DNA of 64,000 nt from Sporosarcina koreensis (GCF_001531445.1 NZ_LQYA01000001.1:1-64000); one strand, 5' to 3'. Shown: positions 8,400-16,482, numbered from the stretch's first letter. The notes: a model not told the origin generated them from the letters alone. Translations and numbers: made by a program.

Positions 8400-8590
8400 T
8401 CTCAACCCCCGAAGAAAGTGTCGCTTGACGATGGATGGCAGGTCTACTGGCTAACGCTTCCTCCTTCCATCTCCCCTTCCCGCGGCTTCGAGCTGCAGTG
8501 GATATTGAGACGGTCGTCTGCGTTTACAGTTGCGGGGACAGCTCCGATTTGCGGATTCCCTTTTAAACCGATAACGGCACCATTTCATCG
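8400..8590 (-). ncRNA. Adenosylcobalamin riboswitch upstream of nrd operon
   Basis: Read on the minus strand, the leader carries the conserved cobalamin-riboswitch blocks in order: GGTGCCG at its 5' end, AAAAGGGAA, then the B12 box GCTGTCCCCGCAACTGTAA, a CCACTG...GGGAAGG segment, and AGCCAGTAGACCTGCC closing the core (plus-strand 8437-8452). These match the family's signature closely, with one change in the usual GCTGCCCCCGC. It is followed by a terminator at 8329-8287 and then the reductase alpha gene. B12 control of B12-independent reductases is known from organisms that also hold a class II enzyme. The exact ends of the aptamer are estimates. Confidence 0.92.
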
Positions 8591-8594
8591 TTCG

Positions 8595-8610
8595 ATACTA
8601 TATATTGTGT
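8595..8610 (-). promoter_or_regulatory. NrdR box overlapping the nrd promoter
   Basis: The minus strand reads ACACAATATATAGTAT, which matches the NrdR-box consensus acaCwAtATaTwGtgt at 15 of 16 positions. A weaker second candidate, CCACAACATGTTAGGG on the minus strand (plus 8628-8643), lies 33 bp upstream; NrdR sites usually come in pairs about 31-32 bp apart. The good box covers a TATAGT that can serve as the -10 of the riboswitch transcript. The nrd operon thus appears to be under both NrdR (dATP-responsive) and B12 control. Confidence 0.75.
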
Positions 8611-8681
8611 GTTATGTACATTTACTACCCTAACATGTTGTGGTTTAATCGTAAATAGGAAAAAAGAAGCTCTTCTTTTAA

Positions 8682-8710
8682 TTGACAGTTTTTTCTGTAT
8701 GGCTGAAAAT
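8682..8710 (+). promoter_or_regulatory. Sigma-A type promoter for the second two-component system
   Basis: TTGACA at 8682-8687 and GAAAAT at 8705-8710 are separated by 17 bp, about 40 bp before the GTG start at 8751. The -35 is perfect and the -10 is weak. Confidence 0.45.
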
Positions 8711-8750
8711 TGATGAATAGAAAGGTTTGAGTAAGGGTGGAGGGCTTCTT

Positions 8751-9419
8751 GTGAAAAATATTTTATATGTTGAAGATGATGTAGAAATTGGACAGATCGT
8801 CAATGAGGATTTGGAGCAACGCGGATACAAAGTGCGATGGCTCACTTCCGGCAACCGTGTTGGTGAGGTGATCGGCGAAGCGGATATCGTGATTTTAGAT
8901 GTGATGCTTCCCGGCCTGGATGGATTTACAGTAGGCCAACGGATTAAGCGCAATCATCCTGACATACCAATTCTGATGTTATCTGCCCGTACATCCGTTG
9001 AAGACAAATTGGAGGGGTTGCAGTTTGCAGATGATTATGTAACAAAGCCTTTTCATCCCGAAGAACTAGCTGCACGAATTGAAGTATTGCTCAGAAGACA
9101 TCGACGCGCAGTGCATGATGCCATCCAAATAGGTCATCTGACAATTCATATGGTGGAAAATCGAATTGTTTCAAGTGATGGAAATGAGATACTATTAACC
9201 GCAAAACAGCATCAGATCTTTATGTATTTAGTACGCCACCCAAATCAGATTTTAACGAAAGAGCAGCTGTATGAAGGTGTCTGGGAAGAGCCCTATATGG
9301 ACGGAGATAAAACCTTGATGGTCCACATACGCCATTTACGGGAAAAAATCGAAATAGACCCGAGCACACCTACTATCATCGAAACAATTAGAGGAATCGG
9401 TTATCGGGTGAAGCAATGA
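8751..9419 (+). CDS. OmpR-family response regulator of the LanFEG module
   Basis: A 222-residue regulator with receiver motifs VEDD, phospho-acceptor aspartate in ILDVMLPGLDG, LSART and DDYVTKPF, and a winged-helix domain ending in ETIRGIGYRVKQ. GTG 8751 is chosen because GGTGGAGGG ends seven bases before it; the TTG at 8727 lies upstream of that site. One oddity: the receiver reads GLQFADDYVTKPF where the family has GLELGADDY, so one glycine is missing just before the DDY motif, which could alter the beta4-alpha4 side of the domain. It overlaps the following kinase gene by 4 bp, and a lantibiotic-protection type ABC operon lies downstream, the probable target. Confidence 0.93.
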   Translation: MKNILYVEDDVEIGQIVNEDLEQRGYKVRWLTSGNRVGEVIGEADIVILDVMLPGLDGFTVGQRIKRNHPDIPILMLSARTSVEDKLEGLQFADDYVTKPFHPEELAARIEVLLRRHRRAVHDAIQIGHLTIHMVENRIVSSDGNEILLTAKQHQIFMYLVRHPNQILTKEQLYEGVWEEPYMDGDKTLMVHIRHLREKIEIDPSTPTIIETIRGIGYRVKQ

Positions 9420-10759
9420 AAAAACTACGAAATTCTCTATTGGCACAGTATTTGTTATTACTCATCACCGCGACGATGATTATTCCGATTGCCATCCCTA
9501 CATTATCGATCATTTTCTATAACACACTATATTCCGTCGAAGAATCTCCACGGTATTATAACGGCACTGACTTGGAGACGATGTGGCACAAAACGGCAAA
9601 AGGGCTGACGGGGGCTTCGGATGATGAAATCCGGGCGAAACTAGTTGAACTCAAACAGCTATACACAGATGCTTCGTTATATTGGGTCGATGCATCCGGA
9701 AAAACACGTGATAGATTCCCTGAATCCCTATCAGTTCCGGACACATGGACAGCATCTTATGCGATCGATTTCGTAAAGAAAAACCGCGGATTTACAGTAG
9801 ATCCCTTCACTGTGATTGCTTTTATTGGCGATCATGACAATGAAGGCTTCATGGTGTTGCAACTTCCACGTTCAGATATGGAAAACCCGAGTGATAAATT
9901 AAGAGCAAAGTATAATTATTTATTTCCGATCACACTTTTGCTCGTCTTTGGCTTGTTCATTTTAATATGTACACTCTTTTTCTATCGAATCCGCAAAAGA
10001 CTGCTTCATTTACAGGAAGCAATGACTACCTCTGAAGCAAGCGGCATCCCCGCACCTGTCGAAGTGAGCCGGGAAGATGAAATCGGACGTCTTGAGCAAT
10101 CCTTCAACGGGATGGTGAAGGAATTGGAATCAGGAAGACTTCGTGAAATGGAAGAAGAAGAACTTCGAAAAGATCTTATTGCTAATCTATCGCATGATTT
10201 GCGGACGCCATTGACGACAATCCGGGCTCATGCGTATCGTTTACAAAAAGAACCACTCAGTACGAAGGGGAGAGATTCCCTAGATTTTATTGATGAAAAA
10301 ATAAATTACATGGGTGAACTAATCGATAACCTCTTATCGTATACGTTATTGACAACTGGGAAATATCCTTATAAAAAAGAAAAAACGGATATCGTCCGTC
10401 TCATTCGCACCTCTTTCGCGGCATGGTACCCATTGTTTGAAAACCATCAATTTGATATTGTATTGGATATTCCTGAGGGACAGGTCATATGGGATATTGA
10501 CCCGCAGTGGATGAATCGAATCCTCGATAATTTATTTCAAAATATTTATCGTCATGCGAAGAGCGGCAAGTTTGTAGCCGTCCGTTTTGAAGATGGCGCA
10601 ATCTATATTCAAGATCACGGACCGGGAATGGAAGCTCCTTCTCACCAAAAAGGTGTCGGCGTCGGTCTTTCAATCGTTTCGCTCATGCTGAATGAAATGC
10701 AGGTGAATTGGGAAATTCATACCGATGAACGCGGAACAAGGATTAAACTATTCCAATGA
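9416..10759 (+). CDS. Sensor histidine kinase of the LanFEG module
   Basis: A 447-residue kinase with a membrane helix at about residues 10-34, an extracellular loop of about 130 residues, a second helix near 167-190 and a HAMP-like linker (PAPVEVSREDEIGRLEQSF). The catalytic part shows the H box NLSHDLRTPLTT, the N-type box DNLFQNIYRH and the G boxes DHGPGM and GVGVGLSIVSL. It partners the regulator it overlaps. Kinases of this size next to LanFEG transporters (for example CprK in Clostridioides and SpaK-like systems) respond to lantibiotics or related peptides; the ligand here is unknown. A terminator separates it from the transporter genes, which therefore have their own promoter. Confidence 0.92.
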   Translation: MKKLRNSLLAQYLLLLITATMIIPIAIPTLSIIFYNTLYSVEESPRYYNGTDLETMWHKTAKGLTGASDDEIRAKLVELKQLYTDASLYWVDASGKTRDRFPESLSVPDTWTASYAIDFVKKNRGFTVDPFTVIAFIGDHDNEGFMVLQLPRSDMENPSDKLRAKYNYLFPITLLLVFGLFILICTLFFYRIRKRLLHLQEAMTTSEASGIPAPVEVSREDEIGRLEQSFNGMVKELESGRLREMEEEELRKDLIANLSHDLRTPLTTIRAHAYRLQKEPLSTKGRDSLDFIDEKINYMGELIDNLLSYTLLTTGKYPYKKEKTDIVRLIRTSFAAWYPLFENHQFDIVLDIPEGQVIWDIDPQWMNRILDNLFQNIYRHAKSGKFVAVRFEDGAIYIQDHGPGMEAPSHQKGVGVGLSIVSLMLNEMQVNWEIHTDERGTRIKLFQ

Positions 10760-10767
10760 TGAAGTTG

Positions 10768-10814
10768 AAGGCTGTTGTGCATCGATCTAGATGTTGCAAC
10801 AGCCTTTGTTTTTT
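10768..10814 (+). terminator. Terminator after the second two-component system
   Basis: AAGGCTGTTG pairs perfectly with CAACAGCCTT around a 19-base loop, followed by TGTTTTTT. It separates the kinase from the ABC operon that starts at 10887. Confidence 0.85.
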
Positions 10815-10886
10815 AAACGAATCTTAAACTTCATCACCCCTTCGTTTTAACCTTCTCTAGATAAGATGGGATTGAGGTGAAGGAAA

Positions 10887-11795
10887 ATGAGTGATTTGAT
10901 CATTAAAACAAATAAGCTGACGAAAAAGTTTGGTTCAAAGCGTGTTGTCAATCATGTAGATTTGCAAGTGAAGAGAGGAGAGATTTATGGTTTTTTGGGA
11001 CCAAATGGAGCAGGTAAAACGACGACGATCAGAATGCTATTGGGATTGGCTCGGCCAACAAAAGGATCCATCCAAATCTTCGGGGAAGATATTAAAAAGG
11101 ACAAGATCTCCATTCTAAAAAAAGTCGGTTCCCTTGTTGAATACCCGTCTTACTATGGGCATTTGACGGCCTATGAAAACTTAGAAGCAGTGCGAATCTT
11201 ATTGGATGCGCCAAAATCAAGGATTGACGAAGTATTATCAATCGTCCGTCTTACAAAGGATGCGAAAAGACCGGTAAAAGGGTTTTCACTTGGCATGAAA
11301 CAGCGGCTCGGTATCGCAACGGCCTTACTTGGCAATCCGGAATTGCTTATTTTGGATGAGCCGACAAATGGACTTGACCCTTCAGGCATTATTGAAATCC
11401 GCGAACTCATTAAAAGCATGCCAAAAGAGCATGGCATTACGATCGTCGTATCCAGCCATCTATTATCGGAAATTGACCAAATGGCGACGCAAGTGGGGAT
11501 TATTTCAAAGGTGATCTTTCAAGATTCCATTTCCAAGCTAAGAGAACGCGCTTCCAGCAAGATCAAGATAACGGTCAATGAAGGCGAATCCGCTTGGAAG
11601 ATGCTATTGTCACATGGCATTACTTCCGATTTAGCGCAACAATCGATTTATCTTGAAAACGGTTCCGACGAAAAAGTAGCGAAGGTTGTTAAGTCACTAG
11701 TTGACAATGAGTATTCCATCTATCGGGTTGAAGAAGAAAAGAAATCGCTGGAAGAAATCTTCTTAGAATTGACCGGTAAAGAAGGTGGGTTGTAA
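10887..11795 (+). CDS. Lantibiotic-protection type ABC transporter ATPase (LanF/BcrA-like)
   Basis: A 302-residue ATPase with Walker A GPNGAGKTTT, signature FSLGMKQRLGIA, Walker B LLILDEPTNGLDP and the switch histidine in VVSSHLLSEID. The full-length NBD with C-terminal extension plus two downstream 6-helix permeases of about 240 residues is the LanFEG arrangement, which expels lantibiotics or bacitracin-like peptides from the membrane. GAGGTG lies before ATG 10887, and the stop overlaps the next start by one base. The promoter region 10815-10886 contains TTAA boxes that the nearby OmpR-type regulator could bind, but their spacing is not regular. No lantibiotic biosynthesis gene is in the window, so this is probably resistance, not self-immunity. 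Confidence 0.92.
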   Translation: MSDLIIKTNKLTKKFGSKRVVNHVDLQVKRGEIYGFLGPNGAGKTTTIRMLLGLARPTKGSIQIFGEDIKKDKISILKKVGSLVEYPSYYGHLTAYENLEAVRILLDAPKSRIDEVLSIVRLTKDAKRPVKGFSLGMKQRLGIATALLGNPELLILDEPTNGLDPSGIIEIRELIKSMPKEHGITIVVSSHLLSEIDQMATQVGIISKVIFQDSISKLRERASSKIKITVNEGESAWKMLLSHGITSDLAQQSIYLENGSDEKVAKVVKSLVDNEYSIYRVEEEKKSLEEIFLELTGKEGGL

Positions 11796-12505
11796 TGGCG
11801 CGATTATTGGGCTCTGAATTGATAAAAATCAAACGAAAAATGATCCTTTTTCTTGTCTTTTTAGGTCCATTTGGCGTCATTGCATTGGAAGCAGTCAATT
11901 TCGGAGTGCGATATGACTGGCTGACAGGGGTCTACAAAGATGATTTGTGGAAGGGGCTCATTGGGGAAGTCTCGATGTTATCCGTACCTACAATACTCAT
12001 CGGGTTGACGATCCTCACTTCGATGATTGCGAACATTGAACACCAGACAAATGCGTGGAAGCAGTTATTGGCCTTGCCGATTTCAAAAACAAAGGTGTAT
12101 TCAGCAAAATTCCTGCTGACAGTGATCCTTCTGCTTATTTCCTGTTCCCTATTGATGGTTGGCACGATCATTCTCGGTCTCGCTTTGAAATTCGGCACTT
12201 CCATTCCACTGGTTCATCTCTTCAAAATGTGTTTCTACCCTTTTCTCGCCGCATTGCCTATATTGGCATTGCAAATATGGCTCGCAATTACATTGAAGAA
12301 CCAAGCCATCCCTTTAACAGTTGGGATTCTGGGAACAATCATTTCGATGTATGCCGTTGCATTTCCTGATTGGGTCCCTTGGAAATGGCCATTATTACTG
12401 AATGAATGGGGCAAACCGATCTTTTCAGTAATAGCCGGTATTTTACTAGGATTCATTATATATTTGGTAAGCATCCTAGATTTTTCACGAAGGGAAGTGA
12501 AATAA
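11795..12505 (+). CDS. Lantibiotic-protection ABC permease subunit (LanE-like)
   Basis: A 236-residue membrane protein with about six helices, beginning MARLLGSELIKIKRKMILFL and ending SILDFSRREVK. It contains the family feature EHQTNAWKQLLALPISKTKVYSAKF, split here as EHQTNAWKQL and LPISKTKVY, between helices 2 and 3, which is characteristic of the EpiE/MutG group of lantibiotic-immunity permeases. Its start overlaps the stop of the ATPase gene and its own stop is followed immediately by the second permease, so the three form one unit. It is paralogous to its neighbour (shared SGG/QTNAWKQLL and LPxSxxxVYxxKF pattern), consistent with a heterodimeric channel. Confidence 0.9.
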   Translation: MARLLGSELIKIKRKMILFLVFLGPFGVIALEAVNFGVRYDWLTGVYKDDLWKGLIGEVSMLSVPTILIGLTILTSMIANIEHQTNAWKQLLALPISKTKVYSAKFLLTVILLLISCSLLMVGTIILGLALKFGTSIPLVHLFKMCFYPFLAALPILALQIWLAITLKNQAIPLTVGILGTIISMYAVAFPDWVPWKWPLLLNEWGKPIFSVIAGILLGFIIYLVSILDFSRREVK

Positions 12506-13240
12506 ATGTGGAAATACTTACGATCCGAATTTTTGAAGCTACGAAAATCCACCATTTGGCTGCTCGTCTTTGTAAGTCCCCTTCTCTCGATGTTAATTGG
12601 ATTTGGGGAAGCCAACTTTACTTCTGATATTAAGGAATACCAATGGGTTTCAACACTAGGCGTTATGACAATCGGCCATTCCATTTTATTTCTGCCTTTG
12701 TTAACCGGCGTTTTTTCAAGCTTTATTTGCAGATATGAGCATAGCAGCGGAGGTTGGAAGCAATTGCTGTCACTGCCCGTTTCAAGAAGGAATGTGTATA
12801 TTGGTAAGTTCCTTATGGTTAGCCTGTTAATTGCGCTTACACAGATCCTATTTGTTGCGGGCTTGCTGTTTATCGGATGGATGAAAGGATTTTCAACAGG
12901 GATTCCTTGGGAGGTTATACTTCCGAGTGTCATTGGCGGTTGGCTTGCATGTCTGCCACTTATTGCACTTCAATTATTCGCTTCCGTTTCCTGGTCGAGC
13001 TTCGCCGCGCCTTTGGCCATCAATGTAATATTTACGATCCCTAATATTCTTATCGTAAATTCAGAACGTTTCGGTCCATACTATCCTTGGGCCCAGCCCT
13101 TTTTAATGATGATGCCAGATTCCACTGACAGTTTTGGCGCATTACATGTTTCGTTTGAGACGCTGTTCATCGTAGTTTTAGGAAGTCTATTGCTGTTTTT
13201 CTGCTCAGGATTTATGTATTTCATGAGAAAGGAGATTTGA
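12506..13240 (+). CDS. Lantibiotic-protection ABC permease subunit (LanG-like)
   Basis: A 244-residue membrane protein with about six helices. It opens with MWKYLRSEFLKLRKSTIWLL and carries YEHSSGGWKQLLSLPVSRR followed by NVYIGKF, the same interhelical motif as in the preceding subunit. It starts at the base after the LanE-like stop codon, preceded by AAGGGAAGTG. With the ATPase at 10887 it completes a LanFEG exporter. A perfect terminator stem follows 14 bp after the stop. Substrate specificity cannot be judged from sequence. Confidence 0.9.
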   Translation: MWKYLRSEFLKLRKSTIWLLVFVSPLLSMLIGFGEANFTSDIKEYQWVSTLGVMTIGHSILFLPLLTGVFSSFICRYEHSSGGWKQLLSLPVSRRNVYIGKFLMVSLLIALTQILFVAGLLFIGWMKGFSTGIPWEVILPSVIGGWLACLPLIALQLFASVSWSSFAAPLAINVIFTIPNILIVNSERFGPYYPWAQPFLMMMPDSTDSFGALHVSFETLFIVVLGSLLLFFCSGFMYFMRKEI

Positions 13241-13253
13241 CGGATAATGGCAT

Positions 13254-13288
13254 AGGCGCATGCAAACTACATCGCATGCGCCTGTTTT
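13254..13288 (+). terminator. Terminator of the LanFEG operon
   Basis: AGGCGCATGC pairs perfectly with GCATGCGCCT around a 10-base loop, followed by GTTTT. It ends at the stop codon of the convergent gene at 13287. Confidence 0.75.
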
Positions 13289-14537
13289 ACAACGGCATCA
13301 ATGCAGTCGTCCGATACACAAAAACAAATCCATCATACCGGCTACCGACTCTTGATGACACATAGTTCCCGTACGCTTCAAACTCCGGGTTATAGACGAC
13401 CCCGATGGCACGATGCCCGATCCATCCATTGAATAAATGACGGTTTTTTTCCGTGAATAAAATTACTTGATCCTCCGCTTTTGCCGCATGCATCTGCCCT
13501 TCCCATGAGTTGAATTTGGCTGGAGGGACAGCCATCCTTTCATAAGGCTCTCCCCAGCTTTCGCCGGCAATGACGGTTCCTTCATACGTGCCGAAGCCGA
13601 TGGCAAACGTATCCTCCCTGCCATATTTTTCGCGGATAAGCTGACCGACGTTGATCATTTTATGGTCTGCCATCGATGTTTCCGACGCATCGCCGACATG
13701 GGTGTTATGCTCCCAGATGATGATTTTTGCATCATCGCCATGGTAGTTCAAAATCTCTTCGATTGCCTCCACCATATGCAAATCGCGTATATTCCACGAA
13801 ATGGCATCGTCATGCATCATGGCGCGATAATACGATTCCGCGTTTTTCGCAACCAATGCATTCATCGTCATATTCAAGTCCTTCTCCTGCTCGTTTGAAT
13901 AAAGATCTTCGTGACTACGGATCGTCGTCAGCAAACTAGAGACCTCGCTTATGCATTCATCCGTGAAATGAGCGGTCGACAGCGCATAATGCTCCGGCAT
14001 CCGATTATACGGCTCGAAACAGGAAAATGCCTTTTTCGCCAACTCCAAATCGGCTTTAAACTGAGGATTTTCTCTAAGAAATCGCAGTAGTTCATCGATC
14101 GATTCATACAAGCTATACATATCGATGCCGTAAAATCCTGTTTTATCAGCTGCGTCCTTTCCGTCATTTTCACCTTTCAACCACTCGATGAGCTCTGCCA
14201 CTTCTTCATTCGCCCACATCCACGACGGCCAGCGATTAAAGGATTGTTTCAACAATTGCCGAGCGGATTTCCCTTCTTCGTCAAACCCTTTCACATAGCG
14301 ATTGATCGCCTGGGCGGATGGCCAATCGCCTTCTACCGCAATGTTGGTGAAACCTTTTTCCTGAATGAGGCGTTTGGATAATGCCGCGCGAGTTTTGTAA
14401 AATTCCGAAGTCCCATGTGTCGCTTCACCGAGCAGGACAATTCGGGCATCCCCAATTGCGTCTAGTACTGTATCAAGTGCTTGATCATCTAACGGGAAAG
14501 CATGCTCTTGTATAGCAGACATTAATCTTTTCGACAA
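13287..14537 (-). CDS. Erythromycin esterase family protein
   Basis: A 416-residue member of the Ere/succinoglycan-biosynthesis esterase family. Conserved elements include LLGEATHGTSEFY near the N terminus (the metal-independent catalytic histidine region), AVEGDWP, FYGIDMYSLYESIDELL, and IIWEHNTHVGD with its histidine pair. Ere enzymes hydrolyse the macrolide lactone, but most chromosomal Bacillales homologues have no shown macrolide activity, so the substrate is open. The frame stays open upstream to 14756, but that part merely translates the repeat array (SVVN/SVKN heptads). GAGGAGGGG eight bases before TTG 14537 marks the real start. No terminator is seen directly after its stop because it converges with the LanFEG terminator. 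Confidence 0.85.
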   Translation of the reverse strand: MSKRLMSAIQEHAFPLDDQALDTVLDAIGDARIVLLGEATHGTSEFYKTRAALSKRLIQEKGFTNIAVEGDWPSAQAINRYVKGFDEEGKSARQLLKQSFNRWPSWMWANEEVAELIEWLKGENDGKDAADKTGFYGIDMYSLYESIDELLRFLRENPQFKADLELAKKAFSCFEPYNRMPEHYALSTAHFTDECISEVSSLLTTIRSHEDLYSNEQEKDLNMTMNALVAKNAESYYRAMMHDDAISWNIRDLHMVEAIEEILNYHGDDAKIIIWEHNTHVGDASETSMADHKMINVGQLIREKYGREDTFAIGFGTYEGTVIAGESWGEPYERMAVPPAKFNSWEGQMHAAKAEDQVILFTEKNRHLFNGWIGHRAIGVVYNPEFEAYGNYVSSRVGSRYDGFVFVYRTTALMPL

Positions 14538-14617
14538 ATCAATCCCCTCCTCTGTTGATAGCATACCCATGGCGGCCGGATGGAAACCGGGGGAGTTTTC
14601 ATTGCAGTGCAAAATGG

Positions 14618-14928
14618 TTTTCACCGACTTGCCCGGGTTTTTCACCGACTTGTGAGTGTTTACCACCGACTCTCGCGAATTTACCACCGATTCACAACAA
14701 TTTGAGGTATTTCGCAATGAACCATCGCACTTTTCAAGGCGATTTTTAGTCCCCAAAGTGTTTATGACCGTTCAGAAAAAGTTTATCACCACTCAGACGC
14801 AATTTATCACCACTTAGAAGGAGTTTATCACCACTTAGAAGGAGTTTATCACCACTTAGAAGGAGTTTATCACCACTTAACGGACTGTTATCACCACTCG
14901 AATAGTGTTTATCACCACTCGACCAACA
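14618..14928 (+). repeat. 21-bp phased repeat array A (two tracts, 12 units)
   Basis: Tract 1 (14618-14696) holds four units of TTTMCACCGAYT whose CACC cores start at 14622, 14643, 14664 and 14685, exactly 21 bp apart. After a gap, tract 2 (14761-14928) holds eight units of TTTATCACCACTYRG starting at 14761, 14782, 14803, 14824, 14845, 14866, 14887 and 14908, again exactly 21 bp apart; the first is a TTTATGACCGTTC variant. Three consecutive tract 2 units are identical. About 13 bases per unit are conserved and about 8 vary. Because 21 is a multiple of 3, the minus strand is open and would encode SGDKLLL heptads, but there is no credible start site. The array fills the space between two minus-strand genes. 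Function unknown. Confidence 0.9.
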
Positions 14929-15032
14929 TTCTTCACAAAAAACAACTATCCACAAAAGACGGTTGCCTAAAACTTCTATTGATCCACAACTTCAAATGTC
15001 ACTTCTTCATTACCTTGCAAAATCTTAAATAC

Positions 15033-16121
15033 TCACACCTTCTTTTCCACATCATATGAGATGTCTTTAATCACCATTAGAGCGTCAAGAGACTTCCCTC
15101 CGAACTCATCCAACGCTTTCACAACAGCTTGCGACTCCGACAGCACAGCGCCGATCGGCTTATAATCCGGCAATACTTCCACAAACTTCGCACTTCCTTG
15201 CGCAGGATACGATTCTAAAATCCCTCCGGACGCCTCCACATTCACACGCTGCCCGACTTTCAACTCGCCCGCCTCAGGGAAACTGTAATAGGTAGCATCC
15301 TCACTTCCTCCCACGACAAGAATCCTCTTTTCCTCGATGGACAGGATGAAGCCACCTTCCTCAACTGGAGAATCTGTGAATGTTTCTTCCGGCCAGATAA
15401 TGCTCGATTCTTCTGGCTTCGCAACCATTTTTCCCTCTTGTGTGAAATGGAAAGTATGGTCCGGAAATTGCTTCTTCAACTCTTCTTGCTGCTCGGGTTT
15501 CAGAAAATCATGGGTGATTTCAATATCGCTTGTCACTGTGTTAGCAGATAACCCAAACGATGCTCGCCCGTGTTCCATCCCTTTCAAAACTTCCAAGACG
15601 TCCTCCTGCAAGTCATACAATTCCTGTTGTGTATGCGGACTGCGGAAAATATAGATTGGTTCCGCTACAATTTCACCGGCATCCACTCTAGGCTGCAGCA
15701 TATCAAGCAACTTTTGAACGCGCTCATCGGGTTCTTTTACGCCGATCCATATGCCTGATTGCTCCGCGCCATCCCGTTGATTTTCAAAGAAAAGAATGCC
15801 CTCCTCTTCAAAATTCCCATAAACCTCTTCCACCGACTCGATTGCAGCCGGCCCTTCAATCGCTTGTACCGCCAGATCCTCCTTCAATTCCGTTGTTGGC
15901 TCTCCAAATTCAGGGTAATCTTCTAGCGCCTCGATCGCCTTCTCCCGTTCAGGAGACGGATCCACTGTTTGCTTCAACTCCGCAATAATTTCGCGCCCAC
16001 TTACCTTTTTCAACGTCTTCCATCCACTATCTTCAACCGCACCATTTTGCGTGGATTCACCTGTTCCGCATCCGCCTAACAATAAAGCAGCAACTAACAA
16101 ATTTAATAATTTATATTTCAT
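15033..16121 (-). CDS. Lipoprotein with C-terminal DUF3221-like domain
   Basis: A 362-residue secreted lipoprotein: a lysine-containing N terminus, hydrophobic core and lipobox LLGGC (cysteine at about residue 18) predict lipid anchoring outside the membrane. The C-terminal 90 residues (FILSIEEKRILVVGG ... LKVGQRVNVE ... ILESYPAQGSAKF) resemble DUF3221, a small beta domain of Bacillus lipoproteins. The middle region (about 90-230) contains pairs of aspartate/glutamate-rich helices and a repeated 'LLDMLQPRVDAGEI' style motif that I do not recognise. GGGAGG seven bases before ATG 16121 fixes the start; an in-frame codon five residues upstream lies ahead of that site. It stands alone, between array A and the divergent argS leader. 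Function unknown. Confidence 0.8.
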   Translation of the reverse strand: MKYKLLNLLVAALLLGGCGTGESTQNGAVEDSGWKTLKKVSGREIIAELKQTVDPSPEREKAIEALEDYPEFGEPTTELKEDLAVQAIEGPAAIESVEEVYGNFEEEGILFFENQRDGAEQSGIWIGVKEPDERVQKLLDMLQPRVDAGEIVAEPIYIFRSPHTQQELYDLQEDVLEVLKGMEHGRASFGLSANTVTSDIEITHDFLKPEQQEELKKQFPDHTFHFTQEGKMVAKPEESSIIWPEETFTDSPVEEGGFILSIEEKRILVVGGSEDATYYSFPEAGELKVGQRVNVEASGGILESYPAQGSAKFVEVLPDYKPIGAVLSESQAVVKALDEFGGKSLDALMVIKDISYDVEKKV

Positions 16122-16184
16122 TCCAAAACCTCCCACTTATGAAGTTAGACGGATGAATCGTGTTAAAGTTACGACAATTACCCA

Positions 16185-16213
16185 TTGACACCCTTCCTCC
16201 GATTTGATACATT
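16185..16213 (+). promoter_or_regulatory. Sigma-A promoter of the argS T-box leader
   Basis: TTGACA (16185-16190) and TACATT (16208-16213) are 17 bp apart and lie directly upstream of the T-box leader, giving a predicted transcript start near 16220. Confidence 0.7.
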
Positions 16214-16220
16214 CAACTAC

Positions 16221-16456
16221 AATATCGATGACGAAGAGAGTAATGGGTCATCACTTCTGTAGCGAGCCGGGGTTGGTGTGAGCCTGGCGGAGTGGATTCG
16301 TGAAGCGCACTTCGGAGATGCTTTTCTGAATGAAGTAGGAGAAGCCGGTGTCTCGCCGTTAGGAGAAAGGGGCCTCTATCCATACATGACAGAGGCAATT
16401 TGAGTGGTACCGCGGAACAAGCTTTCGTCTCATTTATTGAGATTGAAGGCTTTTTA
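16221..16456 (+). ncRNA. T-box leader of argS (arginine, specifier CGC)
   Basis: The leader contains the T-box sequence TGGTACCGCGG at 16405-16415, which pairs with the uncharged tRNA acceptor end, followed by a terminator stem (about 16421-16452) with a T tract. Stem I begins near 16230 with the GAGAGTAATGGG AG-bulge type sequence, and the returning strand reads GAAGCGCACTTCG. The codon CGC at 16306-16308, followed by A, is the likely arginine specifier, agreeing with argS downstream. Low tRNA-Arg charging would favour antitermination. Confidence 0.9.
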
Positions 16457-16482
16457 TTTTACGTAAAAAGGGGTTCGTGCAC

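Noticed and set aside
12235-12933. 232-codon minus-strand frame opposite the LanE/LanG-like genes
   Set aside because: The plus-strand permeases are clear family members, so this frame is a shadow.
14538-14756. N-terminal extension of the erythromycin esterase gene
   Set aside because: The extension reads through the repeat array (SVVN heptads), and a strong ribosome site supports TTG 14537.
14618-14928. CRISPR array
   Set aside because: The repeats are too short, the variable parts are only about 8 bases, and no cas gene is in the window.
14746-14955. Open minus-strand frame encoding SGDKLLL heptads
   Set aside because: It is a translation of the 21-bp repeat array; no ribosome site or family supports a protein. 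Kept as repeat.
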